Source of the DNA: Sporosarcina sp. FSL K6-3457
Lineage (GTDB): Bacteria > Bacillota > Bacilli > Bacillales_A > Planococcaceae
DNA length: 64,000 nucleotides
NCBI RefSeq assembly: GCF_038007285.1
Contig: NZ_JBBOWX010000001.1
Coordinates: 2,869,501-2,933,500, forward strand
Direction of reading: 5' to 3'
Shown: positions 54,157 through 63,009 of the stretch, piece by piece
Numbering within the stretch: position 1 is the stretch's first letter
Layout of the letters: each line of letters begins with the position of its first letter
Translations under genes and position numbers: made by a program
Notes under the pieces: model-generated
The model's database searches: none
Told to the model about the DNA's origin: nothing
The model's input: only the letters and a program-made list of their open reading frames with translations

Positions 54157-55372
54157 TTGCTGATTCTCCTCGTATTTTGATAATCTCCATCCCCTCCATG
54201 TAATGATACAAAAATCCATAGTCAGCATGCCAGATTTCCACTAAATCCATCTCACGATGGCAATGTGGGCACAGGAAAGGATCACGATTAAAGGCCTCAA
54301 TCATACGCTGTCGATACGTTTTCTTTTTTTGTTTCCTCTCCAACAGTAATGATAATTGTCTTGTGCGCATGAACGCATAAAGGGTCAAAACTTGTTTTGC
54401 CTTTTTATGTTTCGTTCTGCTATACAACCCAAAACGACCCACCATTCTAAAGTGTTTGGGTGGGATGTGCTGTAAAATATTATATAGAAATCTATACGCA
54501 GACTGTTTCACATCTACTCTTTTTCCTGTTTTGTGATCCTCATACCAATACGTGACCATCTTACCGTCATATTCTTCTATGCGATATTCAGCAATTGCAG
54601 GTCTAGCCAAGTATCTACCGATGTATTTGGCAGCTCCTTTTGCATTTTGCATTTTCTTTTCCGCATTTACATAAAAGCCCTTCGGATAACGACTGTACAA
54701 GTCATTTACTAAATCCTGTGCTCTTTGATCATCAGAAAACCACTTTTTCACCAAATCAAGAAGTACTTTCTGCCAAGATTTCCTCAAGTATTCATACGGA
54801 ATATATTCGCTTGGACTCCATTCGTTCCGATTATCAATTGCACCTTCTGTCACTAAAGCATGTATATGAGGATTGAATTTCAAATCCCTACCAAAGGTAT
54901 GGATTACCGTAATAATACCTGTTTGTAACTGACGCTTCTTACTTTTCCGTTGGTAATAAAATTGAAAAACCTGAGCTACCTGTTGACTCAGTTCATTCAA
55001 CTTTTTACGATCTTGAAAAAAGATGTTTCTAAGTTCCTGTGGAACTGTAAAAACCATATGACGATGTGGAACATTCAATATCAGTTCCTGCTGTTTATCG
55101 GACCAATCATCCGTATATTTTTTCCCGCACTTATTACAAAAACGACTTTTACATGTGAAACAAACGAATACAGGCCTTGGGTTCCCTTCGCATCCTAAAC
55201 ATTCATATTTAGCATACCCCAAATCAGAAGACCCGCATTTGATTGTTTTTAGAACTGTTTCCTTGATATCCTCTCGATAAGATTCCGGAAATAAGTGCTC
55301 GTGTAAATACCAAAATCCCACGAAATGATCTTTCAATATTTTCTTGATGACTCCTTCATTATCTCGGCCCAT
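54131..55372 (-). CDS. IS91-family HUH transposase
   Basis: 413 residues. N-terminal zinc finger (CLGCEGNPRPVFVCFTCKSRFCNKCGKKY), then the HUH metal site NPHIHALVTEG and the rolling-circle tyrosine region (NAKGAAKYIGRYLARPAIAEYRI), and a C-terminal CPHCHREM finger. This is a Y1/Y2 rolling-circle transposase. The reading frame is intact. Confidence 0.88.
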   Translation of the reverse strand: MGRDNEGVIKKILKDHFVGFWYLHEHLFPESYREDIKETVLKTIKCGSSDLGYAKYECLGCEGNPRPVFVCFTCKSRFCNKCGKKYTDDWSDKQQELILNVPHRHMVFTVPQELRNIFFQDRKKLNELSQQVAQVFQFYYQRKSKKRQLQTGIITVIHTFGRDLKFNPHIHALVTEGAIDNRNEWSPSEYIPYEYLRKSWQKVLLDLVKKWFSDDQRAQDLVNDLYSRYPKGFYVNAEKKMQNAKGAAKYIGRYLARPAIAEYRIEEYDGKMVTYWYEDHKTGKRVDVKQSAYRFLYNILQHIPPKHFRMVGRFGLYSRTKHKKAKQVLTLYAFMRTRQLSLLLERKQKKKTYRQRMIEAFNRDPFLCPHCHREMDLVEIWHADYGFLYHYMEGMEIIKIRGESANDRKQRTG

Positions 55373-55451
55373 ATTCCATCCTCCTATCGTTATACGAACA
55401 GTTTATCGAACAGTTATCCACAAGTCGAGAACTTTATAATTTCCTAGACAA

Positions 55452-55484
55452 TAAAAAAAGCCCAGTCAGTAAAGACCTGGACTC
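55452..55484 (-). terminator. Terminator of argF
   Basis: AGTCCAGGTC / GACTGGGCT stem with a G-T pair, followed by seven T on the minus strand, just after the argF stop codon. Confidence 0.75.
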
Positions 55485-55498
55485 ATCAATCTATTCAA

Positions 55499-56461
55499 TT
55501 ACAACACATTAGCCAAAACAGCTTTCTGTGCGTGCAGACGATTCCCCGCTTGTTGGAAGACGTATGAATTCGGTCCATCAATAACAGACGTCGCCACTTC
55601 TTCCTCACGATGTGCCGGCAGACAGTGCAAGAACATGTAATCCTCTTTCGCATGTGCAACCAATGCATCATTGATTTGGAAATCTTTAAACGCTTCAAGA
55701 CGCGCTGCCGCCTCTTCTTCTTGGCCCATACTCGTCCAGACGTCTGTATAAACGACATCTGCATCAGTTACCGCTTCAACCGGGTTCGTTGTTGTCACAA
55801 CACTACCGCCGTTCTTAGCAGCTAACTCCTGCGCTTTGACCAGAAGATCTGCGTTATATTCAAACCCTACTGGCGTCGCAACCGCTGCATGCATACCCAT
55901 ATGTGCTGCGGCGATGATAAGCGAGTGCGCTACATTGTTACCGTCCCCAATGTAGGCAATCTTCTTGCCCGCTAGCGATCCTTTCACTTCCAAAATCGTC
56001 AACAAGTCTGCCAACGCCTGACATGGATGAAAAATATCTGTTAAACCGTTAATGACTGGTACCGATGTATGCTCCGCCAATTCTTTGACCATTTCATGTG
56101 AATTCGCACGAATCATAACGCCATCCAAATACTCTGACAATACATGCCCTGTATCATACACCGACTCCCCGCGTCCGATTTGTAAGTCACGCGCATTCAT
56201 AAACATCGCATGGCCCCCAAGTTGAATCATTCCAACTTCAAATGAGATACGTGTACGCGTTGAATGCTTTTCAAAAATCATTCCGAGTGTCTTGCCAGCT
56301 AAAATAGGTGGCATATTGCCCGCAAGCATTTCCTTTTTCATGTCATTTGCATAATCTAATAAATAGGCAACTTCTTCACTTGTATAATCAAGAAGGGATA
56401 GTAGGTCCTTCCCCTTCAATCCATTTGCAATATCATTATTTTTCTCTTCAACTTTCATCAT
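55499..56461 (-). CDS. argF: Ornithine carbamoyltransferase
   Basis: 320 residues. Carbamoyl-phosphate motif FEKHSTRTRISFEVG, ornithine/carbamoyl region HPCQALADLLT, and the C-terminal FLHCLPAHR. It converts ornithine to citrulline. A single gene, not in an arc or arg cluster, so the anabolic ArgF is more likely than ArcB but not certain. ATG 56461 has GGGGATG upstream; the open frame extends earlier through promoter DNA. Confidence 0.93.
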   Translation of the reverse strand: MMKVEEKNNDIANGLKGKDLLSLLDYTSEEVAYLLDYANDMKKEMLAGNMPPILAGKTLGMIFEKHSTRTRISFEVGMIQLGGHAMFMNARDLQIGRGESVYDTGHVLSEYLDGVMIRANSHEMVKELAEHTSVPVINGLTDIFHPCQALADLLTILEVKGSLAGKKIAYIGDGNNVAHSLIIAAAHMGMHAAVATPVGFEYNADLLVKAQELAAKNGGSVVTTTNPVEAVTDADVVYTDVWTSMGQEEEAAARLEAFKDFQINDALVAHAKEDYMFLHCLPAHREEEVATSVIDGPNSYVFQQAGNRLHAQKAVLANVL

Positions 56462-56500
56462 AACTACATCCCCAATCACTGTTTTCACTTTGTATATCAC

Positions 56501-56530
56501 AGTATATAATATGCATAATTATAAAGTCAA
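56501..56530 (-). promoter_or_regulatory. Promoter of argF
   Basis: TTGACT (56530-56525), 18-bp spacer, TATACT (56506-56501) on the minus strand. Confidence 0.55.
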
Positions 56531-56556
56531 GTGCATCATTATGAATTTGTTGAAAT

Positions 56557-56596
56557 AAAAAAACTGCCCTAACTATTTTACTAGCTAGAGCAGTTC
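56557..56596 (-). terminator. Terminator of the M42 peptidase gene
   Basis: ACTGCTCTAGC / AGTTAGGGCAGT stem with one or two irregular pairs, then seven T on the minus strand. Confidence 0.8.
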
Positions 56597-56605
56597 ACCT
56601 ATTAA

Positions 56606-57694
56606 TTAATCAAATGTAATGGTATTGACCGCGTCACGGTCTAATTTCTTAATAACCTCAACAATGAGCTTCACCGTGTTTTCAAAGTCATCGCGATGCA
56701 AAATGCCTGCATGTGAATGAATGTATCTTGTCGGAATACAGATTGCCAGAGACGGGACGCCATGTCCTGATAAGTGAATCGACCCTGCATCCGTTCCACC
56801 GCCTGGAATCGTTTCAAACTGATATGGAATGCCATGTTCTTCAGCTGTATCGACAACGAAGTCACGCAATCCTTTGTGAGATACCATAGAAGCATCAAAT
56901 AGCAGGATTTGTGGACCATCACCCATTTTCCCCGTTGCTTCCTTCGATGTAATCCCCGGCGTATCACCAGCGATGCCTACGTCAACCGCGAAGCCAATGT
57001 CCGGCTGGATTTTTGTTGCAGCTGTACGTGCGCCACGAAGACCGATTTCTTCTTGTGCTGCACCTACGCCAAATACAATATTCGGGTGATTTTCAGCTTT
57101 CAATGCCTTCAAAACTTCAATCGCAATGGCGATACCAATGCGGTTGTCCCATGCTTTCGCAAGCAAGTATTTTTCGTTATTCATCACCGTGAATTCGAAA
57201 TAAGGCACAACCATATCTCCCGGTAAAATACCCCACGACTTGACTTCCTCTTTCGAAGTAGCCCCTACATCAATGAACATGTCTTTAATATCGACAGGCT
57301 TGTTACGTGCTTCAGGCGTCAGGATATGTGGAGGCTTCGATCCGATAACCCCTGTCACTGTATCCCCTTTGCGTGTCACAATTGTCACACGTTGTGCTAG
57401 CATCACTTGTGACCACCAGCCACCGACTGTTTGGAAAGATAAGAATCCTTTGTCGTCAATTTTAGAAATCATAAAACCAACTTCATCTAAATGTCCTGCC
57501 AACATAATTTTCGGACCATTCACATCGCCCGTTTTTTTAGCAATCAATGAACCCAAACCATCCTGGTCAATTTCATCCGCAAACGGCTCTATGTACTTTT
57601 TCATCGCTTCGCGCGGTTCACGTTCATTTCCTGGAATCCCCTTCGCATCTGTGAGCGCTTTCAACATTTCTAGTGTTTCATCTAATTTCGTCAA
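56606..57694 (-). CDS. ysdC: M42-family aminopeptidase (YsdC-like)
   Basis: 362 residues. Metal ligands in [28 protein letters not shown] and AVDVGIAGD, plus the late [10 protein letters not shown] and RYIHSHAG. These are the di-metal site of M42 glutamyl/leucyl aminopeptidases, which form cytoplasmic tetrahedral dodecamers. Often mis-annotated as cellulase. The start is TTG 57694 with AGGAGGTCG upstream. Confidence 0.92.
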   Translation of the reverse strand: MTKLDETLEMLKALTDAKGIPGNEREPREAMKKYIEPFADEIDQDGLGSLIAKKTGDVNGPKIMLAGHLDEVGFMISKIDDKGFLSFQTVGGWWSQVMLAQRVTIVTRKGDTVTGVIGSKPPHILTPEARNKPVDIKDMFIDVGATSKEEVKSWGILPGDMVVPYFEFTVMNNEKYLLAKAWDNRIGIAIAIEVLKALKAENHPNIVFGVGAAQEEIGLRGARTAATKIQPDIGFAVDVGIAGDTPGITSKEATGKMGDGPQILLFDASMVSHKGLRDFVVDTAEEHGIPYQFETIPGGGTDAGSIHLSGHGVPSLAICIPTRYIHSHAGILHRDDFENTVKLIVEVIKKLDRDAVNTITFD

Positions 57695-57780
57695 TTACTT
57701 CGACCTCCTAAATAAATCATACATGAGTAGTATATGCGAAATCGAGACTATTATCAAAACATTTCGGATTGAGAATGAAC

Positions 57781-57898
57781 AAAAGCGCAAGCGCCTGTTC
57801 AGCCCCGACAAGCGCTGGAGGGCTTGAAAGTAAAGGCGCCCTTTGCCTTTACTAGCAAGACCGAAGCGACTCGAGGGGCTAGGCGCTGGAGCCTAGAC
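57781..57898. repeat. Dispersed palindromic repeat B, copy 2
   Basis: Starts AAAAGCGCAAGCGCC and ends GGGGCTAGGCGCTGGAGCCTAGAC, as at 43483-43599. The middle has AAAGGCGCCCTTTGCCTTT. A following stretch (57919-57961, TATCC...GAGAATTTTATAATTTCCTA) has a near copy at 55413-55457. Confidence 0.85.
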
Positions 57899-58093
57899 GA
57901 GAATTAACCCTATTCCGACTTATCCGCAGTACGAGAATTTTATAATTTCCTAACAACAAAAAAATGAAAAGAATCATTAGAATGAGTACCTATCACCATA
58001 CTCAAAAATCAATAATTAGTATCACGACATTACTTTCATTACATGTTAATCTGTGGAGGTAAAAGAAAATTATTAAAATGGAGGTGCTTTTTA

Positions 58094-58903
58094 GTGAAAC
58101 GCTATGAAACATTTTTCCCAGATGAATGGATTGAAAAGATTGTGAAAACGAAAAAGGATGCGGGGGTTATTCTACTCCATAACAACGGAAAGCTTCCGTT
58201 ACACAAGTCTAAAGTTGGAGGTGTTGGCTATTTCCCTAAAAACACAGCATATCCAACCGGGATTTCTGGAAACCCTCTTCACTTACTCGCACAGCTAAAT
58301 TTTGAAGAGCTACCGCCCATCCCTGATTTTCCAACGAGGGGCATACTCGCATTTTATATTGATATGCATGATGATCTATATGGAATGGATTTAGACGATA
58401 TGCAAAATCAAGCAGGGTATCGTACTTATTACTTTGAAGACTTAACATTACCAGCTGCCACTCGCGAAGAATTAGAGACATTACCACAACCTGAGTATCC
58501 CATCGTCCAAGGTGAGTATGCCATCGAGTGTTCAATCGGTTCCATTCCCTTACTTCAGGATAATTATGAATTTAAAACTGAATATAATGAAGACTACTAC
58601 GTATTTTTCGAGGAATTATTTGGAGATCAAGTCGATGATAAGCTAGACGAGGTGTATGAGCGCTTCACCGAAGATATGGGTGAGGGGATAATTGGAGGCT
58701 ATCCAATGTTCACACAGGAGGATCCGCGTTTTTATCGGGAGCATTTGCGGGAGCATGTACTGTTGTTTCAACTAGACTCTGTCTTTGGCGAGGAAGTTGA
58801 AGTGATGTGGGGAGACGCTGGAATTGCTAACTTTTTTATTCATCCGACAGATTTAAAAAACCGACGTTTCGACAAAGCATGGTTCAATTGGGATTGTTCA
58901 TGA
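58094..58903 (+). CDS. YwqG-family protein (DUF1963)
   Basis: 269 residues. KSKVGGVGYFPKNTAYPTGISGNPLHLLAQLNFEELP and IGGYPMFTQEDPRFYRE, ending WGDAGIANFFIHPTDLKNRRFDKAWFNWDCS, are the DUF1963/YwqG pattern. Members occur in toxin-immunity neighbourhoods but their function is unproven. The start is GTG 58094 with GGAGGTG seven bases upstream. Confidence 0.88.
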   Translation: MKRYETFFPDEWIEKIVKTKKDAGVILLHNNGKLPLHKSKVGGVGYFPKNTAYPTGISGNPLHLLAQLNFEELPPIPDFPTRGILAFYIDMHDDLYGMDLDDMQNQAGYRTYYFEDLTLPAATREELETLPQPEYPIVQGEYAIECSIGSIPLLQDNYEFKTEYNEDYYVFFEELFGDQVDDKLDEVYERFTEDMGEGIIGGYPMFTQEDPRFYREHLREHVLLFQLDSVFGEEVEVMWGDAGIANFFIHPTDLKNRRFDKAWFNWDCS

Positions 58904-58944
58904 AAAAGACTCATGGAAAGATAAAAAGAATTTAGAGCCATTTA

Positions 58945-59379
58945 AGCAAAAAGGGTGAATTGATGCTTTGGGCATATCTTTAAAATAAATAACGAATTAG
59001 ATGAATCATTCATTCAATATATCGATATGTATTGTGATGATTTACTAGAGATTCTAAGCTTCAACGAAAATTATAATACGCTGTTAGATAATTTCCCAAT
59101 TCGCCCTAGAATTAAAGAGCCAAACTCGCGCATCCCTAAATTATATCATTACAATGTGATTTCATGGATTCATTTAAAAAAGTACATGGCTCTACGAAGC
59201 TCGGGATCCATCGTATGACAACTGATTCCAAGGAATGGGACTCGATTACTAAAAAAGATTTGTTTTTCAAAGATATTCTTGTTATTCCTGATAAGAATGA
59301 CTTTATTCGCCTCGCCCAAGCGGATGATGCACTGGATACAAACTATATTATAAAAAAATTTTCCATGCAAACTAAATAA
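58945..59379 (+). pseudogene. Frameshifted hypothetical gene
   Basis: One frame reads GHIFKINNELDESFIQYIDMYCDDLLEIL...LYHYNVISWIHLKKY without a start codon. It overlaps another frame that continues MDSFKKVHGSTKLGIHRMTTDSKEW...FSMQTK to a normal stop. The simplest reading is a gene that lost its 5' end and has a frameshift near 59170. Family unknown. Confidence 0.4.
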
Positions 59380-59397
59380 ATATATTAACTATAAGGA

Positions 59398-59436
59398 GCA
59401 GCCCTCTTCCGCATATTGGAATAGGGCTGTTTTATT
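59398..59436. terminator. Bidirectional terminator
   Basis: GCAGCCCTCTTCC / GGAATAGGGCTGT stem followed by a T-rich run, between convergent genes. Confidence 0.75.
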
Positions 59437-59440
59437 CATG

Positions 59441-60334
59441 TTAAATCACAACCTCAAACTCTTTCACATATACCGCATTTCCTGTTATCTCTATGTCATA
59501 ACTATTTTTGTTTCTAGACACCCTAACCCGTACACGACCATCTTTGCCGATTTCATGACCTTGCTCGACCACAAGATTCAAATGTTCTTCAAAATCATTG
59601 TCGATATACGTTGCATAATAAGCACCCATGACGCCTGAAGCTGTTCCTGTCACCGCATCTTCAATTGTCCCTGAATAAGGGGATGAAAAATGACGGGCAT
59701 GCATATCAGCATTTTCATCATATGTTTCCAAACAAAAAGGATGGACGGATGCTTTGGGCATTTCTTTCAAAATGCTTGGGAATATCTCAGTATTTGGTTT
59801 CATTCTATTGAATGCGCTAAGTGTCTTAATCGGCACTAATAGTGTCCATATCCCTGTACTCCCATAGACAACCGGCAAATCCTCGGCAATATCGGATTGT
59901 TCAAGACCGATGGATTGAGCCAATTCCTCTGGTGAACCCTTAAATTCTTCAAACTGTGGTGAAGCTTGTTGCATCGTTATACACAAAGCGCCATCCGTTA
60001 GCGAATCTATACGGATCGGTAAAATCCCCACTCTTGTTTCAATTGTTAGTTCATCTTTTTCAATTAATACTCCCCTAGTCTTTAAGGCAAATATGGTTGC
60101 CATTGTCGCATGCCCACACAAGTCCATTTCATGCCCTGGCGTGAAATAACGAATTCTCAGGTCTGCCACAGCTGATGTAACCACAAAGGAAGTTTCATTA
60201 AAACCTACTTTAATAGCAATTTCTTGCATCTCTTGATCCGTTAAATAATCTCCATTTAACACGACTCCCGCAGGATTTCCTTTATTCGGTTCTGTACTAA
60301 ATGCGTCGTAATGGTAAACCGTGACTGATTTCAT
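59441..60334 (-). CDS. PhzF-family isomerase
   Basis: 297 residues. [35 protein letters not shown], then [23 protein letters not shown] and the C-terminal [19 protein letters not shown] are the diaminopimelate epimerase-like fold of PhzF; the conserved glutamate is in NETSFV. Phenazine genes are absent, so the substrate is unknown. ATG 60334 with GGGGGAATG upstream. Confidence 0.88.
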   Translation of the reverse strand: MKSVTVYHYDAFSTEPNKGNPAGVVLNGDYLTDQEMQEIAIKVGFNETSFVVTSAVADLRIRYFTPGHEMDLCGHATMATIFALKTRGVLIEKDELTIETRVGILPIRIDSLTDGALCITMQQASPQFEEFKGSPEELAQSIGLEQSDIAEDLPVVYGSTGIWTLLVPIKTLSAFNRMKPNTEIFPSILKEMPKASVHPFCLETYDENADMHARHFSSPYSGTIEDAVTGTASGVMGAYYATYIDNDFEEHLNLVVEQGHEIGKDGRVRVRVSRNKNSYDIEITGNAVYVKEFEVVI

Positions 60335-60444
60335 GTTTCATTCCCCCATCTTACTAACTTTCTTACTTCATACTTAGAATTTTAACAAAGTTATCAGTCT
60401 TTGAGTTACTATGAAAGAAAATACTTTTTTAGGTGGAATCGTAC

Positions 60445-60912
60445 ATGCTTAATATGTTTTCTTATAATTGGCAAGTAAGAGATGACTGGTTTGATTGGAG
60501 CCAGCAGATTTCGATTGAAGAACTTACAAAAAAACGTACGGGTGGTATGGGGAGTATACTGCATAATTTATTTCATGTAATTGATTGTGAACAGATTTGG
60601 GTTAATCAAATGAATGGGACACCAGTTATCGTGAAAGATATAAACGACATTTCAACTCTAGATGAAGTGATGGAGTTCTCTAACAGCACAAGACTGACGA
60701 CACAAGGTTTCATTCAATCATGGACATCTGATTTGGAGGAAAAAGTCTTTGAAATGAAAAGGCGAAATGGCGATACGTCCTGTTTTACATACGGAAAAAT
60801 AATGCGTCATATCATTTCACACGAACTTCATCATATTGGGCAACTGTCCGTCTGGTCTAGGGAGCTTGATATAAAGCCTGTCGCTTCGGATTTGCTGTTT
60901 AGAGAATATTAA
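60445..60912 (+). CDS. DinB-family protein
   Basis: 155 residues, four-helix DinB fold. Metal-binding histidines in LHNLFHVIDCEQIW and HIISHELHHIGQLSVW. Related Bacillus proteins are damage-inducible or thiol-dependent transferases; the activity is unknown. ATG 60445 has AGGTGG eight bases upstream; GTG 60433 overlaps that site. Divergent from the PhzF-like gene. Confidence 0.85.
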   Translation: MLNMFSYNWQVRDDWFDWSQQISIEELTKKRTGGMGSILHNLFHVIDCEQIWVNQMNGTPVIVKDINDISTLDEVMEFSNSTRLTTQGFIQSWTSDLEEKVFEMKRRNGDTSCFTYGKIMRHIISHELHHIGQLSVWSRELDIKPVASDLLFREY

Positions 60913-60946
60913 AAATTTCAACTGCACAATCTACCTTTCTGATTGC

Positions 60947-61128
60947 TAGACAGAAAATTAAGGATTTGTTATAATTATCGTAGAAACAGGATATATTAAA
61001 AAAGACCACACCGATGTTGTCTCATCGATGCGGTGCTTACAATAGGCAGGTCCCCATATGGGGGTCAGCGTCCCATGATGAAATAATCCACCTGAGCCGC
61101 GAAACTCAAGGGTGGATTATTTCTTTTT
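60947..61128 (+). ncRNA. Probable antisense antitoxin RNA
   Basis: Promoter TAGACA (60947-60952), 17-bp spacer, TATAAT (60970-60975), so transcription starts near 60982. The RNA would hold a hairpin ACCGATG...CATCGATGCGGT, a second hairpin CCCCATATGGGG and end at the terminator at 61082-61128. Its 3' end is complementary to the 3' end of the toxin mRNA on the other strand, the layout of TxpA/RatA and BsrG/SR4. Confidence 0.65.
61082..61128. terminator. Shared terminator of toxin mRNA and antisense RNA
   Basis: AATAATCCACC / GGTGGATTATT outer stem with a CTCA/TGAG inner part and T-runs. The toxin stop codon lies in it. A near copy occurs at 62925-62976. Confidence 0.8.
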
Positions 61129-61212
61129 CGACATCGAAAACGCCAGTGCTAGTACCGCAACTTGTAAAGTTGCAAAACTAATCATAATCACAAGCGATTC
61201 ATATATAGTCAT
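61117..61212 (-). CDS. Type I toxin, holin-like (TxpA/BsrG-type)
   Basis: 31 residues: MTIYESLVIMISFATLQVAV then LALAFSMSKKK. One hydrophobic helix with a short charged tail, as in the putative holin-like toxin family of Bacillales type I systems. ATG 61212 has GAAGGGGGTG nine bases upstream. The 3' end overlaps a convergent antisense RNA. When unchecked such peptides disturb the membrane. Confidence 0.8.
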   Translation of the reverse strand: MTIYESLVIMISFATLQVAVLALAFSMSKKK

Positions 61213-61393
61213 TTTTAGCAGCACCCCCTTCCGTCATGGAATATACCGTGACAGAAACAAGAAATAGGATGCTGACCACCCTTGAAAACCTATTCTCTTA
61301 TTCTCCGATTATACCACACATGCGTTCTAAACAATCATTAAAATCTAGCTCTTTAATTCACTTATTACACCTCGTCTATCACTTCATTTAAAG

Positions 61394-62182
61394 TCAGAAC
61401 TGCACACTAAACCCATTAAATATATGGACACCCGTTCCAAATCTAACAAGGTCATTTTCCCTAAGAACCCTAACTGCATTTTTCACTTCTTCCAAAATAT
61501 CCGCATGAAGACCAATCGTATTATGTGCTCCGTAAACTTTCGCGACATGAGGAATTCCCGATATTTTCTCTAATGATTCAATCAAATCGATTGGATTGGT
61601 TGTAGGAAAAAAAGCATAGATCGGAGTCTCATCATACAGTAAATCTCCTGTGAATAAATATCCGTTGTTATTATCCAAAATAGATATATGGCCCGGAGAA
61701 TGGCCAGGTGTGTGGTAAATAGTCAATTTCCTATTACCAATATTAATCTCACCGCCATCAGACAACAAACCTGTCGGGGTTCCCTGAAAAGGTTTATATG
61801 TCTCTGGATTAAAAGTTGCTGGTGTAGGGATTGTAATATCGCGACTGACATCTTTTCTAATTTGTTCGATGGATAACTTTTGAATGCCATTGATCAGCCA
61901 ATCTTCTTCATCTGTATGTACATATAGGTTTTCATACTCACCATGACTTCCAATATGATCCCAATGAACATGCGTTGTCAGCACGATAATGGGTAGATCC
62001 GTTAGTTGATCTGTAATTCTTTTTATGTTGTCGATTCCAAGACCTGTATCAATAAGCGCCGCTTTTTCTTCACCTATTAATAAATAGGAATGAACCTTCT
62101 CCCAATGTCCATACTCACTAATTGCAAATGTAGTGTCATCTATTTCGTGAACTGTAAACCAAGAATCTTTAATTGTAACCAA
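61394..62182 (-). CDS. MBL-fold metallo-hydrolase
   Basis: 262 residues. TTHVHWDHIGSHGEY is the HxHxDH zinc motif, with later ligands in YHTPGHSPGHISI, FTGDLLYDE and the final histidine in YGAHNTIG. The subgroup (glyoxalase II-like, lactonase or beta-lactamase-like) cannot be fixed. The start is TTG 62182 with GGGGGACT upstream. Single gene, no clear partner. Confidence 0.88.
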   Translation of the reverse strand: MVTIKDSWFTVHEIDDTTFAISEYGHWEKVHSYLLIGEEKAALIDTGLGIDNIKRITDQLTDLPIIVLTTHVHWDHIGSHGEYENLYVHTDEEDWLINGIQKLSIEQIRKDVSRDITIPTPATFNPETYKPFQGTPTGLLSDGGEINIGNRKLTIYHTPGHSPGHISILDNNNGYLFTGDLLYDETPIYAFFPTTNPIDLIESLEKISGIPHVAKVYGAHNTIGLHADILEEVKNAVRVLRENDLVRFGTGVHIFNGFSVQF

Positions 62183-62352
62183 TTTTTAGTCCCCCTATTT
62201 TCTAAACTGCACACGTAATAAGAGATTCTACATTCTATCGAAAATACCTTTATTTGATAACTATAGGAAGAATCTTTTGTTAACAGTATGAATAATTCAA
62301 CTACTATTGTACACTAAGAGACAACGATGTTATTGGGAAAGGAAGTTGCAAA

Positions 62353-62898
62353 ATGAGTGAAACTGTTAAAAAAGAGATATTTTCTTGGATACAATCCATA
62401 TTGTTTGCGTTTGCCATTGTTTTCGTCTGTTACCAGTTTTTATTTGTCCCGACGAAAGTGCTAGGTGAATCTATGTTGCCGACATTCGAAGACAACGATC
62501 GTGTTGTTGTCAGTAAAATAAGCACCATTGATAGGTTCGATATGATTGTTTTTCATGCACCTAATGCAAATGATAAATACATTAAAAGAGTTATCGGAGT
62601 ACCCGGGGATCGCATTGAAATGATTGATGATCGATTGCATATTAACGGGAAAGTGTATGACGAACCCTATGTGAAGCGTATTGATGGCGATCCTATCACA
62701 GATCGGATCACTGGCAACTTCACATTAGCAGAAATTACAGGGCAAGAGGAAGTACCTGAAGGCGCTTTCTTTGTACTTGGCGACCATCGTTTAAAGAGTA
62801 ATGACAGTCGATATTTCGGTTTCATTTATGATGAGGCTGTCATTGGTGAAGTAAAGTTGCGTGTTTATCCCTTCACAGAAATTAGTATACCAAAATAA
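62353..62898 (+). CDS. sipS: Signal peptidase I
   Basis: 181 residues. An N-terminal membrane anchor (about 11-33), then the catalytic serine S40 in LGESMLPT and lysine K78 in YIKRVIGVPGD, and the C-terminal GDHRLKSNDSRYFG box. It cleaves signal peptides outside the membrane. ATG 62353 has GGGAAAGGAAG upstream. Bacilli have several paralogues (SipS/T/U/V); which one this is cannot be told. Confidence 0.93.
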   Translation: MSETVKKEIFSWIQSILFAFAIVFVCYQFLFVPTKVLGESMLPTFEDNDRVVVSKISTIDRFDMIVFHAPNANDKYIKRVIGVPGDRIEMIDDRLHINGKVYDEPYVKRIDGDPITDRITGNFTLAEITGQEEVPEGAFFVLGDHRLKSNDSRYFGFIYDEAVIGEVKLRVYPFTEISIPK

Positions 62899-62924
62899 AG
62901 TATAGTGACTATACCATATCTCCA

Positions 62925-62976
62925 CAAAAAATAATCCACCCGAGTCTCGAAACTCAAGGGTGGATTATTTCTTTTT
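62925..62976. terminator. Bidirectional terminator, copy of the toxin terminator
   Basis: AATAATCCACCC / GGGTGGATTATT stem with loop sequence nearly identical to the one at 61082-61128, including the following TTCTTTTT. Placed between the convergent signal peptidase and helicase genes. Confidence 0.85.
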
Positions 62977-63009
62977 GATATCCTCTGGAGAATAACTTAC
63001 TTCAGCAAA

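Larger units (their letters stand above)
53882..55412 (-). mobile_element. IS91-family element
   Basis: It contains the HUH transposase and its small partner gene. The 3' side holds the hairpin GTCCCAAGTG / CACTTGGGAC (53889-53915), a plausible terminus structure. Limits are estimates: IS91 elements lack inverted repeats and target duplications, and the upstream end is placed between the transposase start and the tail of a repeat-like segment at 55413. Confidence 0.55.

Noticed and set aside
56501..56550. ArgR box in front of argF
   Set aside because: The AT-rich region around the promoter has no convincing match to the Bacillus ARG box consensus.
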